Source: Gracilaria gracilis (Eukaryota; Rhodophyta; Florideophyceae; Gracilariales; Gracilariaceae). Taken from it: DNA of 64,000 nt. Where the stretch lies: NCBI GenBank assembly GCA_030374805.1, contig JARGSG010000045.1, forward strand, positions 1-64,000. The letters run 5' to 3'. Positions 21,124-31,440 of the stretch are shown here, piece after piece. The translations under genes and the position numbers were made by a program. Within the stretch, counting starts at the first letter, position 1. Every line of letters begins with the position of its first letter. The notes under the pieces were generated by a model. That model made no database searches. It had not been told where the DNA came from and saw only the letters and a program-made list of their open reading frames with translations.

Positions 21124-21870
21124 ATGTCTTCGTCTCAAAAAGAAATACGCCAGACATATAGAAAGATCGTACTTGCTTCCGAGATACAATCTTCCGTGAA
21201 AAATGTGCTTGTTCCTAGCGACGCCTCTGCCTTGATTTGGAAAGAATCCGCCTCAAACGGGGATCCGCAAACCAGAGTACCAAAAATAGAGCATGTGCTT
21301 TCGAACCAGCCGCAAAACCTTGCTTCGTTACCTTGTAATCCCACAAGTGGGTCATTCCGAAAGACTAAAAGGCGGTTGTCAAGGAATAATCGTGTCAGAG
21401 AGAATGAGAAAAACCGGCAACGATACAAAATTTCAAGAAAGAACGAATCTGCCAAGGAACGGAAACAACGGCTTGCCAAACGTAGGAAAAGATACGCAAT
21501 GAAATTTGAGAGCAATGAAACAGATTGTTCGGAATCAGGTGGTTCAAGTATTTCAAGGATTGTTTCGATGACTTCGAGCTCGTCTTACACACCTTCTGTG
21601 GAGAGCAGTCCTTCCCAGTCATCTAGCAGTCAACGCAGTACCTCCGAGACCGGGTCTGAAATAGAATTGACTTCTCAAGGGGAGAATGAGACGGCAGAGA
21701 AGGTATCAAATTATGTGTATGAGCTTCACGTTGACACGAAGCTACTGAAGTGCTTTTCACATTTCGTGGCTCCTGCCGAGGCACTTAATGATAATGCCGT
21801 AGTCTTCAAGATAGACAAGGTAATAAACAAAGCTTTTGTTTGCAATGGAGTGCAGCCAAGTACTCTTTGA
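21124..21870 (+). CDS. CACTA-like accessory protein, basic (copy 2)
   Basis: A 248-residue paralogue of the 8855-9730 product, starting at the ATG of ACCATGTCTTCG. It keeps TYRKIVLASEIQ..VKNVLVP (N-terminal block), a basic stretch RVRENEKNRQRYKISRKNES continuing ERKQRLAKRRKRYA, a Ser-rich linker with acidic patches, and YVYELHVDTKLLKCFSHFVA with PAEALNDNAVVFKI. The copies drift apart after that point, so the C-terminal tails (copy 1 has about 50 extra residues rich in Arg) are not conserved. It lacks a recognised DNA-binding fold; a role in binding the element's own ends is an inference from position and charge. Confidence 0.6.
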   Translation: MSSSQKEIRQTYRKIVLASEIQSSVKNVLVPSDASALIWKESASNGDPQTRVPKIEHVLSNQPQNLASLPCNPTSGSFRKTKRRLSRNNRVRENEKNRQRYKISRKNESAKERKQRLAKRRKRYAMKFESNETDCSESGGSSISRIVSMTSSSSYTPSVESSPSQSSSSQRSTSETGSEIELTSQGENETAEKVSNYVYELHVDTKLLKCFSHFVAPAEALNDNAVVFKIDKVINKAFVCNGVQPSTL

Positions 21871-23290
21871 ATGGTTTGTGGGTAGAGAACTGTACGTGAT
21901 GAATCAAAACACCCGTTACATAGAATAAAAAACGCATCGACATCCTCAGCTAGAACCAAAACAACTGCAGCCTTGGACTGGAGGCTGGGAAATTGCAATG
22001 CATTTGTGCGGAGTTGTTGCTCCCCCGTCATCATTACCGTGCAGAACAACATAACCTTAATTTAATGGCAGCAAACAGCTGGCAGAGAATGTGGCTTGGC
22101 TATATCTAAAGACAGACAGTCCGAGTAGATAGTATGGAGTTGTTTACACCCACTACTCCGACAGGCGGACGCAACACCTTTGAAACGATCGTACGCACTC
22201 AGTTCACATCACAACTTCAGCCAAAGCCATGCCATGCGCACTTCACACCTCCCTTGAGTGGCACCATCTCCACGTCACATAGTCACTTTCAACACTTCAA
22301 CCTCCGTCCGCGCGATTGTTTCACACCCAACTTCTTGTCTCCCATAGCGGCCCTTTCGCGCTTGCAACAGCTCTCCATAACATGCGACGCGGTTAGCGAA
22401 GAGTTCTGTGCTTCTTGATCACACTGCTTGCAACTGCGTCTCAATTTCGAAGGAGCATGGCTAAACAACTGTCATTACGTTCGTTATTTTTTCCATTTGG
22501 CGAGTTTTCGATGAGATATCCCGCCACTCTCATTGTCACCATAATCAAAATCACGAATCCAGACCACGTCAACTGCGTCGCGTGCTTACTGTCTTGAGGC
22601 GTATAGCTCTGTGTCGCATGCTGTTCGATTTCCTCTATAGACTTCATTGCTATCTTCTTACTTTTTGGAGAGCGGTTACTCATCGCATGCTTTCAAAACG
22701 CGCTTGGCTTCGTTGTTGAACGTGGTCATATTTCGATTGCACACTGCAGTCAGATGCCGTATTTTTCGTTCAGAGCGACGCAAAAACGCTTGGTTGCAAC
22801 CGTGTTGTTGCCGCCGCTCGGAACGGGAAACCACGTGTAGAATAAGGCAATTTGTTGAGAGTGGTAAAAGAGATATTGGGCTCAACCCTGCATCTTGCCT
22901 CGCTTCTTTCGGTGCCAGAAGAAAGTGATATTAACGCAAGCGAAATCATTACTTTCAGCAACGCCCTCATTGTTGCTTGGTGCAGTGTGTTGACTCGATT
23001 CTTCACTCACGATAATATCCCTCACCAGTTCTTACACTCGCGCTTAATAGACCTCTCTGTGCTTGCATCATTCTTCAGAATCATGTTAAGGAAGAGGCTA
23101 CGTATCTGCACGTCATATGCTATGATGCAGTCGTTGGCGTACGCGCACCTTCTGGGCCTGCATGGTATCATGCGTTTGTCACCTTCAGCCTGGTTTTGGT
23201 AGGCGGAGTTGTTGTGCGGATGTCAGGGGGGAGGGGATTTCAGGCGAAACGGCGATTAGTCACGTGTGTACAAACTGGCATGTTGAGCCT
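21871..23290. other. No gene recognised
   Basis: Several frames of 60-116 residues are open, such as 22852-23202 on the plus strand (hydrophobic patches), but none shows a motif I can name. Confidence 0.35.
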
Positions 23291-23292
23291 GG

Positions 23293-24075
23293 TTGCCAGT
23301 GAGACGGTGGAATCTCTGGCGCTACGGAGATGTGTGCAAAGACAGCCGCTGCCGCAGCGGCATCATAGTCGATGGAATTGCCTTTTCTTTGGGCAAAATC
23401 TCTTCACACGTGGATACACTGTGGCTATGCCGCGCCTTGTTATTGGGCTTTATTGATGCCTTTAGCAGTCACGACGACGTCGCCGATGGAATATGGCCTC
23501 CGGTAAGTAATGAGATCTCATCATCAGCTGGCCTCATTTTCTATGCTCACTTTGTACGAAACTGTTCTCTTTGCTCTGCTCTGGATTCTCCTATGCCCGT
23601 CTTCGCCGTTGGAGATTCATTTTCACCAAGTGTAAATTTCTTCAGGAGTTTCCTTTCATGATTCAAGTGCTTGGATCTTGCGTCAGCACGTCGACTCCAA
23701 CTAGATGTACACGGGATTCACTTCTTGCACAGCATAACAGCATTACGCAATGCGACGCAAGTCGGCGAGTCTTCTCCCATGAATGTTCTCGCTTGATTCT
23801 ACGCAGAACTACATCAGCCTGTTACTTTTGAGGCTGCTTTTTCATTCTACTGGATTGCATTCCGTGGTATGTTCTTCAATTTAGACAATTCTTCCCTTGG
23901 TGGCAAGATCTTCAATCTTTCCACAAAAAGCGTTTGTGCGGGTGAGGTTTTAATGGTCCACATGTCCACGAAATGCAAAAGAAATGCTTTTGACTGGGTC
24001 ACTCTCAGTTATGTAACATTTACATTGGAGTGCCAATTTCATGGATCCAGATCACAGCAGCATCGAAAATGGTGA
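23293..24075 (+). pseudogene. Possible remnant of an SV2/MFS-type gene
   Basis: Weak evidence. The frame at 23293 reads RSGIIVDGIAFSLGKISSHV then DTLWLCRALLLGFIDAFSS, which looks like a transporter helix pair followed by a charged loop. At 23869 a second frame reads FNLDNSSLGGKIFNLSTKS and NAFDWVTLSYVTFTLECQF, with the five-residue pitch of the SV2-type beta-helix. If so, this could be the decayed front half of a second gene of the Hint family, whose back half survives inverted at 26.7-26.9 kb. It could equally be chance. Confidence 0.25.
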
Positions 24076-25840
24076 ACGAAGGTTTCTAGCGTAGCTATCT
24101 AATATATATCTGTACTGAGTTGTTTACTGTTTCATGCCCTGTTAGTCGCAAATCATATTGCTAATTGGAACCTATATGATGCAAAATATGGACGTTGTGT
24201 TGTTAGACTGCTCTCCATTCTTATCATGAAGGATCTTATGGACATGATTAATGCTAGAGAAGCTGTCTTTGTTCCAAACCAATTGTAACGCTCAAATTTG
24301 TGTGTTAGTAATAGAAGATGCTAGAGGTGCTTTTGGTATTTACCACGGATCTGGTTCCTGTTCAGACCTCATCTTTTCTGTTGCTCTTGTCCATCATGGA
24401 TGTACAATCCGATGTAAGAAACCGCAGTATGATCACAGCTCACGAATTCAGCGGCAGAAAACAAACAGTCTCGTCGAGCAGATCGACGAGTGGACCTTCC
24501 TTTCATGAGTGGGGGCACATACGAGCGTGCACGCACATACTTCATCATAACGTTTGCAACATTCCATTCTCTATGCCGCCCGGACAGCGTCACTTTCCGT
24601 TCGAACGGTCAACAATACATTCATGCCAACTGCAAATCATTAGTTCGTTCTTTTACAGTGGCGATCACGTACTTGGCATTGGGAAACACGACAACGTCGG
24701 CTCGGTCACCAGCATAAGCACGATACGTTACAAACTGTCTAATATATGTGCACATCACTCAGTGTGCAGACCGGGAAACGGTCCTTTGAAATGCCCTCTA
24801 ATACTGCAATGATTGTAGTACCAAACTTGGGGTACGGTAATATGTACGCAAAACCCCCAATGGAATCGTGTGGCTCGTGAAATCTTTTTCCTTGGCAATC
24901 AGCGATGCTATTCCTTCGACGCATACCTGCAAAGCTGTAACGTTGGGTCCTATCAATTGTGGGCTATTATCCCAATCGCCCGTATCGTAATATGAGGAAC
25001 TATTTCGCTACTAATCGTAACCCACCTGCTCTTTGGCCGGCAAAAGTACGAACGTATTCTGTACTACGCTTCAAGTACGAAGGTACTTACCGACAGAAGG
25101 AAGGAGAGGGTTATTGCTTGCAAAGGCACTACCTTTTTTGTCACTAGTATGTCATCTCGGCAAAAGTTAACCCACCTTCGTTGTACATATGCCTATCTAA
25201 CGTTCGCTTCAGCCAGATATCTCGTGACTTGCTTCGCGATGATTCGTACGAGGACATACAAAGAAATATGTTCTGTTCACGAATTCCAAACGTGCATGCG
25301 TGTGACTCTCATGGGAGTCCAATTGGTCCTACTCCTGTACTCAAAAATGAAATATCTTGGCTTATAACAGATACACTCGTGCTTCCTCATGCGAAAATTC
25401 TCTGAAGCAGAAACGGGTAACGCCATTTGCAGGCGAATGGGAAACTAACTGTAGACCTGTTTGCGCAAGAGAGTCTGAATGTCTCGAGCCGTGGGCTGTT
25501 TCATGGTAGAATCAATCTCTTTTTCGCCTTAATCCACCGTCTGGAATGAAGTCAGACCAGGAAAATTGATGGGACACATTCGTGTCCGTGGTAAAGCGTA
25601 CTCATGTGACAAACTTCGACGTTGCCGTACCGATCAGCGGCTTCGTGAAGGAGGTGTGGTAGAAAGCACTAATGCTCTTAGGATCTCAAAACTTGTCGTG
25701 CCCACTTCCCTCTCGGCACGAAGTTGTTTTAGTGCCTACTGTAGTTCCTGCTACCATGAAGAAAGTCATGTTTCTAAGATCATACACTTCTTTTTCATGA
25801 ACCTATGCAAGGAGTGCAATCAAGCCTTTGAGTCATGGAT
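24076..25840. other. No gene recognised
   Basis: Mixed-composition DNA. The plus-strand frames at 24318-24812, 25181-25405 and 25566-25847 are open but have no motif, no copy elsewhere in the window and no clear start context. Confidence 0.35.
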
Positions 25841-26878
25841 CTCTTGATTCTGGCACAAATGGGACGAGGTGTTTTTTGGCTCCTCCTCTGGAGTTAGGGA
25901 TTCGCCCCTGCCTCACTAAGAAAGTAGCTCCCCGCATTATGATGACAGTGGCATGAATTCATTTCTATCTTGTACAAGGAATCGACCAGCATCTGCTGGG
26001 CCATGCAACAACTTATCCCCGGTAATCATGAATTTTTTTCACGGGTAATACCACGCCCGGCTACTGGCATGTAACGGTCGATGCCATGTCCAGCTTGTAG
26101 TATGACGAAGCGAATCAACAACATGTAGCAACGCTGTAGAAAAAGCGTTGGCTCACCATCATAAATTGATGCATTGTGAAAGTGTTTTGGGATTGGAGAT
26201 TGTAAGCCTTACCATTCACACTTCAAAAAGAACTTCTTCGAATTTGACCACATGACCAGGATAAGCTGTACACAAAAAGGGTGAACTTCATGAACGGGAA
26301 TATGAAGCTATTTGTTCAAGGTGCTTTAATGCATGTGGAAAAAAGTGCGTCGAAACGTCTTTTCCAAATGCCCTTCAGGGGGGGGATGTGGAAAGTGTAT
26401 GTCATGTTTTTATATACATCAGATCCAGAGTTTTTTGAAACTAATGACTTTCGCTTAGAGAGGAGGATGACGATCAAGTCTGGCGAATAAAGTCTTCGCA
26501 GGCCAGAGTGGAACAGTAGTAACTTCAGATGTATTCCAACATGTGTTGACCTATTTCACCTCGCTTCCGGAAGCGGGAAGTTGAGCACAACCCTCTTCCA
26601 CAACTGTCACAAAATTGTTGCATTTGCCTAGCACGAAACCCAGCACCGTCAGCGGTCACGACACAGTTGCACTCTTGATAAAAAAGCCTCTTTCCTCAAT
26701 TGGCAATCTCATGTACAACGGAGAGTCTTGGGCCGTTTCATAGCTTTTGGCTATTATCCTCCTGTAAAGTGCCCACTGAGACAGAGAGTTTTGCCCGAAT
26801 GAGAACTGTGAATCACCGCATCACCGAAATTAAGCTCAGTCATCGGCGTGATCTGAACGTGTTCCAGAGGCGTTATCA
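25841..26878 (-). repeat. Copy 2 of the inverted segmental duplication
   Basis: Matches 5308-7066 in reverse. It is shorter because several blocks are missing, chiefly the stretch equal to about 5490-6045 (the end of the Hint gene and its flank). By eye the matching blocks are around 80-90% identical. The copy starts within a few bases of the stop codon of the BASS transporter gene. Confidence 0.75.
26690..26878 (-). pseudogene. Fragment of a second Hint domain
   Basis: On the minus strand it carries the counterpart of ITPLGHVQLKPMTELNFGDAV and of LSQWALYRRIIAKIY from the gene at 4231-5844. An internal stretch encoding SEVFFFGH is lost, and the end is cut off before the catalytic His. It has no front half attached: the BASS gene lies there instead. 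It is a dead fragment. Confidence 0.65.
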
Positions 26879-28036
26879 CAAGTCGAGGCATCTCTTCGCT
26901 TGCAGCAGAGCTGCACACGCCGCTGCCATGGGCGCCAGTAACACGACGGAGACCACGCTAGGAAGCGCCACCAGCGCGTCGCTGAAGTGTCGTTGCGCCA
27001 ACACGAATGGCAGCGCCGGACTTTTGAAACCTGTTTCGAACGCGATGGTCACTGCCTCCCTTCGCCCACCTCGCAACGCTATTGTTGCAACGAAGCCTAT
27101 TGCGGCGCCCAGAACGTTCAACAGTGTTACAGCCTGTGCCAGTTGACCCAAGCCTTGTTGAACCATCGTGGCGCTCGTGGAGACTGGTCCAAGGATAAGT
27201 ATCAGCACCATTGCGATGCCCACCACTGGCAGCACAGGCTTGAGCTTGTTCACGGCCTCCTTGAACGTTGCCGCGATTGCGGCTCCCAGCAAAACTGGAA
27301 TCAGCACCAATGTGCTCACGCTTTTCGCCATTGCCAACGGCTTTACGTACAGCACCTGGCTCAGAAGCAATGCAGAGAGTGAAGGAAGAGCCAGTGCGGA
27401 AAGAACCATGTTGGCCGTAGTCATAGTCTCCGAAAGCGCAACAACTCCGCCCGCAATCAGTGTGCACAAGTTGCTGGCTTGTCCACCCAATATGACCCCG
27501 AGTAGCACCAGCCCCGCGTGCAAAGCGGGCGGCAGCGAAAGAAAACGAGACAGCAATACAGCCAAAGCAGGCATTAACCGATAACACCCAACAAATGACA
27601 ACGCAATCAATCGCGTTCGTCCTGTAGCCCGTCGGATCTGCTCTGGCGTCAGCGTCATGCCAGTAGAAAGCATGAGCACCGATAGCGCTGTTTGAACAAC
27701 TGTGGGGGATGTGAGTGGAACAAACGAAGCTGGATACTTAAGCGCTAACCAAGAATAAAGAACAGTCCACAGCGGAAACAATGACGTTGCAGCGTCGGTG
27801 ATTTTACCAAACGACACACGTGTGTTAGCAACGCGCGTTCCTGATGGCAAACGCTCACTCATCGCAACATGGTGAAGCACGTTGCGCGCAAATGAGGAAA
27901 CACAAAGTGATGACAATACTCGTCGCCGTGAGCAGTGTATCGGTAGGCTCCATGAAGCAATCGGCACTGCCATTGAACTCGAAAAGGCTACGCCGCCTCG
28001 CGGGCCAATCATATGCATAGATTCAAGCGCCGTCAT
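26876..28036 (-). CDS. BASS-family transporter (bile acid:sodium symporter type)
   Basis: A 386-residue membrane protein. After an N-terminal part of about 85 residues rich in Ser/Arg and poor in acids (a possible plastid transit peptide), nine or ten hydrophobic segments follow from about residue 90. Family marks are the substrate-site stretch VILGGQASNLCTLIAGGVVA followed by LSETMTTAN (compare G-G-x-x-SN..T..A.G..ALS in BASS proteins), LSTGMTLTPEQ, and FETGFKSPALPFVLAQRHF near the end. BASS proteins use a sodium gradient; plastid members carry pyruvate or other organic acids over the inner envelope. Substrate cannot be told from sequence. The stop codon sits right at the border of the inverted Hint duplication, so the native 3' UTR has been replaced, but the last helix seems complete. 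Confidence 0.85.
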   Translation of the reverse strand: MTALESMHMIGPRGGVAFSSSMAVPIASWSLPIHCSRRRVLSSLCVSSFARNVLHHVAMSERLPSGTRVANTRVSFGKITDAATSLFPLWTVLYSWLALKYPASFVPLTSPTVVQTALSVLMLSTGMTLTPEQIRRATGRTRLIALSFVGCYRLMPALAVLLSRFLSLPPALHAGLVLLGVILGGQASNLCTLIAGGVVALSETMTTANMVLSALALPSLSALLLSQVLYVKPLAMAKSVSTLVLIPVLLGAAIAATFKEAVNKLKPVLPVVGIAMVLILILGPVSTSATMVQQGLGQLAQAVTLLNVLGAAIGFVATIALRGGRREAVTIAFETGFKSPALPFVLAQRHFSDALVALPSVVSVVLLAPMAAACAALLQAKRCLDL

Positions 28037-29481
28037 CTTTGTGAAAGCGCAAGAGCGCTAAGGTCTGTGCGCAATCGACGTTGACGGGAGCGGTGATGAA
28101 GGCGGTCAAGGTGACGATCTATTGGGAATTGGTGCGAAATGGCTCGCCCAGCTCGCGCTCTCGCGTCTGGCAGCTCTGGATGTATGCCATGCGCACACGT
28201 GTGTACATTCCCGCGCGCGTTCGCCTCCCGAGTCTTGATCTGTGAACTTGCTGCCTCACCTTTTCTACCGACGGGTACCAAAGGTATCCTTCGGCGCTGA
28301 AGGTGCTCATGTTGTACCAAGTACCTCCGTCACAATCAGATTACATTGCATCACCTCTGTCATCGCAGCGCTGCACTGTTTCCCGCTGATCTCAGCGGGT
28401 CTTCCACTACTTCGCCACTACAAAAGCCATCGCTTTCTTCCATCTCGCGCACTCGATTCGCATCCGTTTTCATGCTGCTGGTATCCGTTGCCTTGCGCTA
28501 ATATCGCTGGTATCTCAACACTCAACCCGCGCCACTGATACTGGTCGAAGCACGTTTCACATCCCGACCCTCACCTACAGGCGTCCGCAGCCTTTCGTAC
28601 GCCCCAAAGCACCCACACAACGCTTTCGCCCCACAATTGAAGACATGGTCAACGCCCCATATGCTTTCTGCTCCACGTTATCTCCGCCGTTCCCAAAGCA
28701 CTGCTCATACATGTACGGAGATCCGCCACCTCAATCAAATCAAAGCAACTCTGCAACAGCACGAGTTATTTCAACATGAACCCAGTGCCACAAACCCACA
28801 TCGCTTGTACCTAACAACAGTCTACGACCACCTCAGCGCCAGCAGCTTTTGTCTCAGCCTCACTCGTTTTCTGCAAACTCGCTCCGGCAATATGGGCACC
28901 TTGTCCAAAATATGCAATAACTTCTGCAACGATTCGGCGTTTAGCTCCCCCTCTTGCAAAGCGATATCTGCTAACAAACTCAATGTAGCCCCATTCGGCT
29001 AGGCAGCCCGATCCGTCAGCATCGAATCAAACGCCTCAAACGAAAAGGAAGGCACGCCGCACTTCCATGCCGCAAACATCATCGAATTTTAAGTCCCTAC
29101 CGTTGCAGTAGGGAACTCCAGTTCACTTTCAAACGAATGGATTTCCTCTCCATTTACCTGATAGCACGCCACATAAATCACATTGAGATTGTTCCTCGTC
29201 GTCATTCTGTTGAAGATCTGCAGAGAGAGGTCAAACTCGCCCGCTGCGAGTGCTGCTGCCAGCACGTATTGTACACATACGCCTCCTGACCGCTCAACCT
29301 TGCTACGCCATCCGCATGCATCTCTTCAATGAGACGTACAATCAACCCTATCCATCCCCAAGTCCTGGGTTTGCACACCCTCCTCTACGGTGCCATCTAA
29401 CGTTCCAACCATATGTAGTAGGTGTCCGTCTTCCCTCACACCTCTGGCATCTTCATCTTCTACCTGCAGCTGGCTCTCTCT
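28037..29481. other. Spacer between BASS and PPR genes
   Basis: Both neighbours are on the minus strand, so this is the BASS 5' region and the PPR 3' region. Plus-strand frames (28242-28538, 28637-29002, 29250-29498) are C-rich, have no motif and are treated as chance. Confidence 0.4.
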
Positions 29482-31060
29482 TCAGGCGGCCTTCCTGACG
29501 TGAGATGCAAGACCATAGATTAGGCTCTCGTACAACTCAAAATTGGGTTTCAATCCAGCCTGCTTCAGAGATTCGAACACTTCAAGCGCGCATCCATGCT
29601 CCCCACAAAGGAAGCACAGTTGCATAAGAACAGTAGAAACATAGAGCGGCGCTAATTCGCCACTGCTATCGGCTGTTAGATGCAGTTCCAACGCGTCGAA
29701 CGCCGCCTCCAACTGGTGTACCTTTCCACAGGCGCTAATCAATCCCATCCGAATGGCCGCAACACTACCAACATCACCAATGACTACAAGATTGCCGAAG
29801 CGCTCCACCAGCCGTCTCGTCTCTTGAAACGCGGCCTGTATTCCACCCGTATCAGCGACAAGATCCAGGTATGACTTGAGCAAACTATAATTAGGGCGCT
29901 CTTTCACTTGCGCCAAATGATGGAGTAGATCATCCGCCAGATCTCTGTCGCGCGTGTTGGCGGCAGCCTGCATCATGTGACTAGAGGTGATTGGATTTGT
30001 GTTGCTCATAGAACGGTACAGGTTGAGGTATTCTTCTATCTGATCCCGGAATACAAACGCCCTTATGAGTGTATTGCAAGTGACGGTAGTCGGCTGAATG
30101 TTCTGCTGGTTCATCTGCTGAATAATCAACAAGGCTCGATCAGCTGCAACGTCGCGGTGCTCCACGCCTGACCCTGCCGACAGGCCGCGCAGTAGAAGGC
30201 TATAGATACGCGCAGTTGGAGGCGGAAAGCGGGTGGTAGCGGAGCTAGCCATACGCTTGACAGACTCAATGGCGGTGTCGTGTAAACGCAGCAGGGCGCA
30301 CTGCTTGACAAAGGGGTTACAGCTTTGGACGTTAAGGAAAGAGGGGCCGTACATTGCAATGAGGGACTCGGCATTAGGGATGGCATTGGACGCGACATAT
30401 GCTCGGAACAGGGCGCTGAGGACACGGTCATTTGTGCGGGGATGAGCTGGATGGGGGCTAAAGTACAACTGCTCCGCTTCTTGTGGACGCTAACATTTGC
30501 CTAGAAAGAGAATGAAGGCGGCGGTAGCCAGTCCACTCGACCGAGCGTTTGGGGAGGCAGGACGAGAGTGCGGAATGACGGAGTCATTGGTATGGAGGCG
30601 AATGCGACGCGCGAGTTGGAGATTATTGCAATCGTCGCATATTCTGTACATGAGTGGGGTGGAACACGGGTGGAAGTGCGAGTGGCGCCGGAGCAGCTGA
30701 CTCCAAATGATACTGGCAGTGCGCAAGACAAGGCGTTGGTGGCGGAGTTGTCCGTGAGTCGAGCAGCGTCCCTGACACACGCCGTGAGCATGACGTTGTA
30801 GGCCGCAACACCAAGATCGGGTCTCGCGTCGCGAAACACGTCAGTCATGGCACACAAACGCTGGCGGGGCGCAGTGAGGTTCGGCGCGTTTGTCAGAAGC
30901 AGCGGACACTCCAGCACATCGCGTTCATCTCGACTGAATCTGAGCGCGGCGACGCGCACGACGCACACGAAGCGCACGACGCGCACCGCGGCATAAAGTC
31001 GCCGCATGAAGTCGCCGCGCTGGCGAGGTTGTCGGGCACGCTCACGCGGCGGCAGCGCGC
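29482..31060 (-). pseudogene. Pentatricopeptide repeat (PPR) protein, front half interrupted
   Basis: PPR proteins bind organelle RNA through 35-residue helical hairpins. The open part 29482-30468 (about 328 residues) shows repeats such as TVTCNTLIRAFVFRDQIEEY continuing LNLYRSM, NYSLLKSYLDLVADTGGI, ARIYSLLLRGLSAG and, near the end, ALEVFESLKQAGLKPNFELY continuing ESLIYGLA. The frame has no ATG at its start; a TAG lies just before EAEQLYFSPHP (near 30490). Further up, PPR-like text continues (LGVAAYNVMLTACVRD near 30800) but in another frame, so at least two breaks are present. Unseen introns could explain part of this; a decayed gene is likelier. Confidence 0.6.
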
Positions 31061-31089
31061 AGGGAGAGTGGTGGCACGCGCGCACTTCA

Positions 31090-31440
31090 GTGAAAATGCT
31101 CACATCTTGGAGGGACATAATTGTATGCCAAAATATGCCCTTGAGGAACAAAGCGCCACTCTGCTGGCCACCGTAATTCCGTTGAACTCCTAACGGACAC
31201 TTACTGTCCCAGTTAAAAAATTCTAAAAAATCATTCCATGCCACAAGGCCATCATGCGGCCATTTTTCGGTACCTACAGTAAAGTTGTGCACATATACCG
31301 GCCATTTTTAGTACCTGGCTGGCCCAGAATCACTGTTCATAGGGGTCCAAATATCATCGCGAGGTGCATGGCCACCTGTGCTGATGGCCGCAAGTGGTTT
31401 GGTTTTTGCCATTGGTTGAAAAATATTACGCGATGTTGAC
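31090..31440. repeat. Second cluster of GGCCA words
   Basis: Contains GGCCA at least six times within about 300 bp, plus GGGACATAA and AAGGCCATCATGCGGC, which nearly repeats a stretch in the 16.4-17.1 kb cluster. It may be the end of a lost or internally deleted relative of the CACTA-like elements. Confidence 0.35.

Larger units (their letters stand above)
17012..21870 (+). mobile_element. CACTA/EnSpm-like DNA transposon, copy 2
   Basis: Same gene order as copy 1 but on the plus strand: transposase (17012-19765) then basic accessory protein (21124-21870). Protein identity between copies is roughly half by eye, so these are old sister lineages and not recent duplicates. The termini were not found; the GGCCA-word cluster just upstream may belong to its left end. 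Confidence 0.65.

Noticed and set aside
26958-27587. Long frames antisense to or in other frames of the BASS gene (26958-27587 -, 26987-27584 +)
   Set aside because: They are shadows of a gene with clear family motifs and GC-biased codons.
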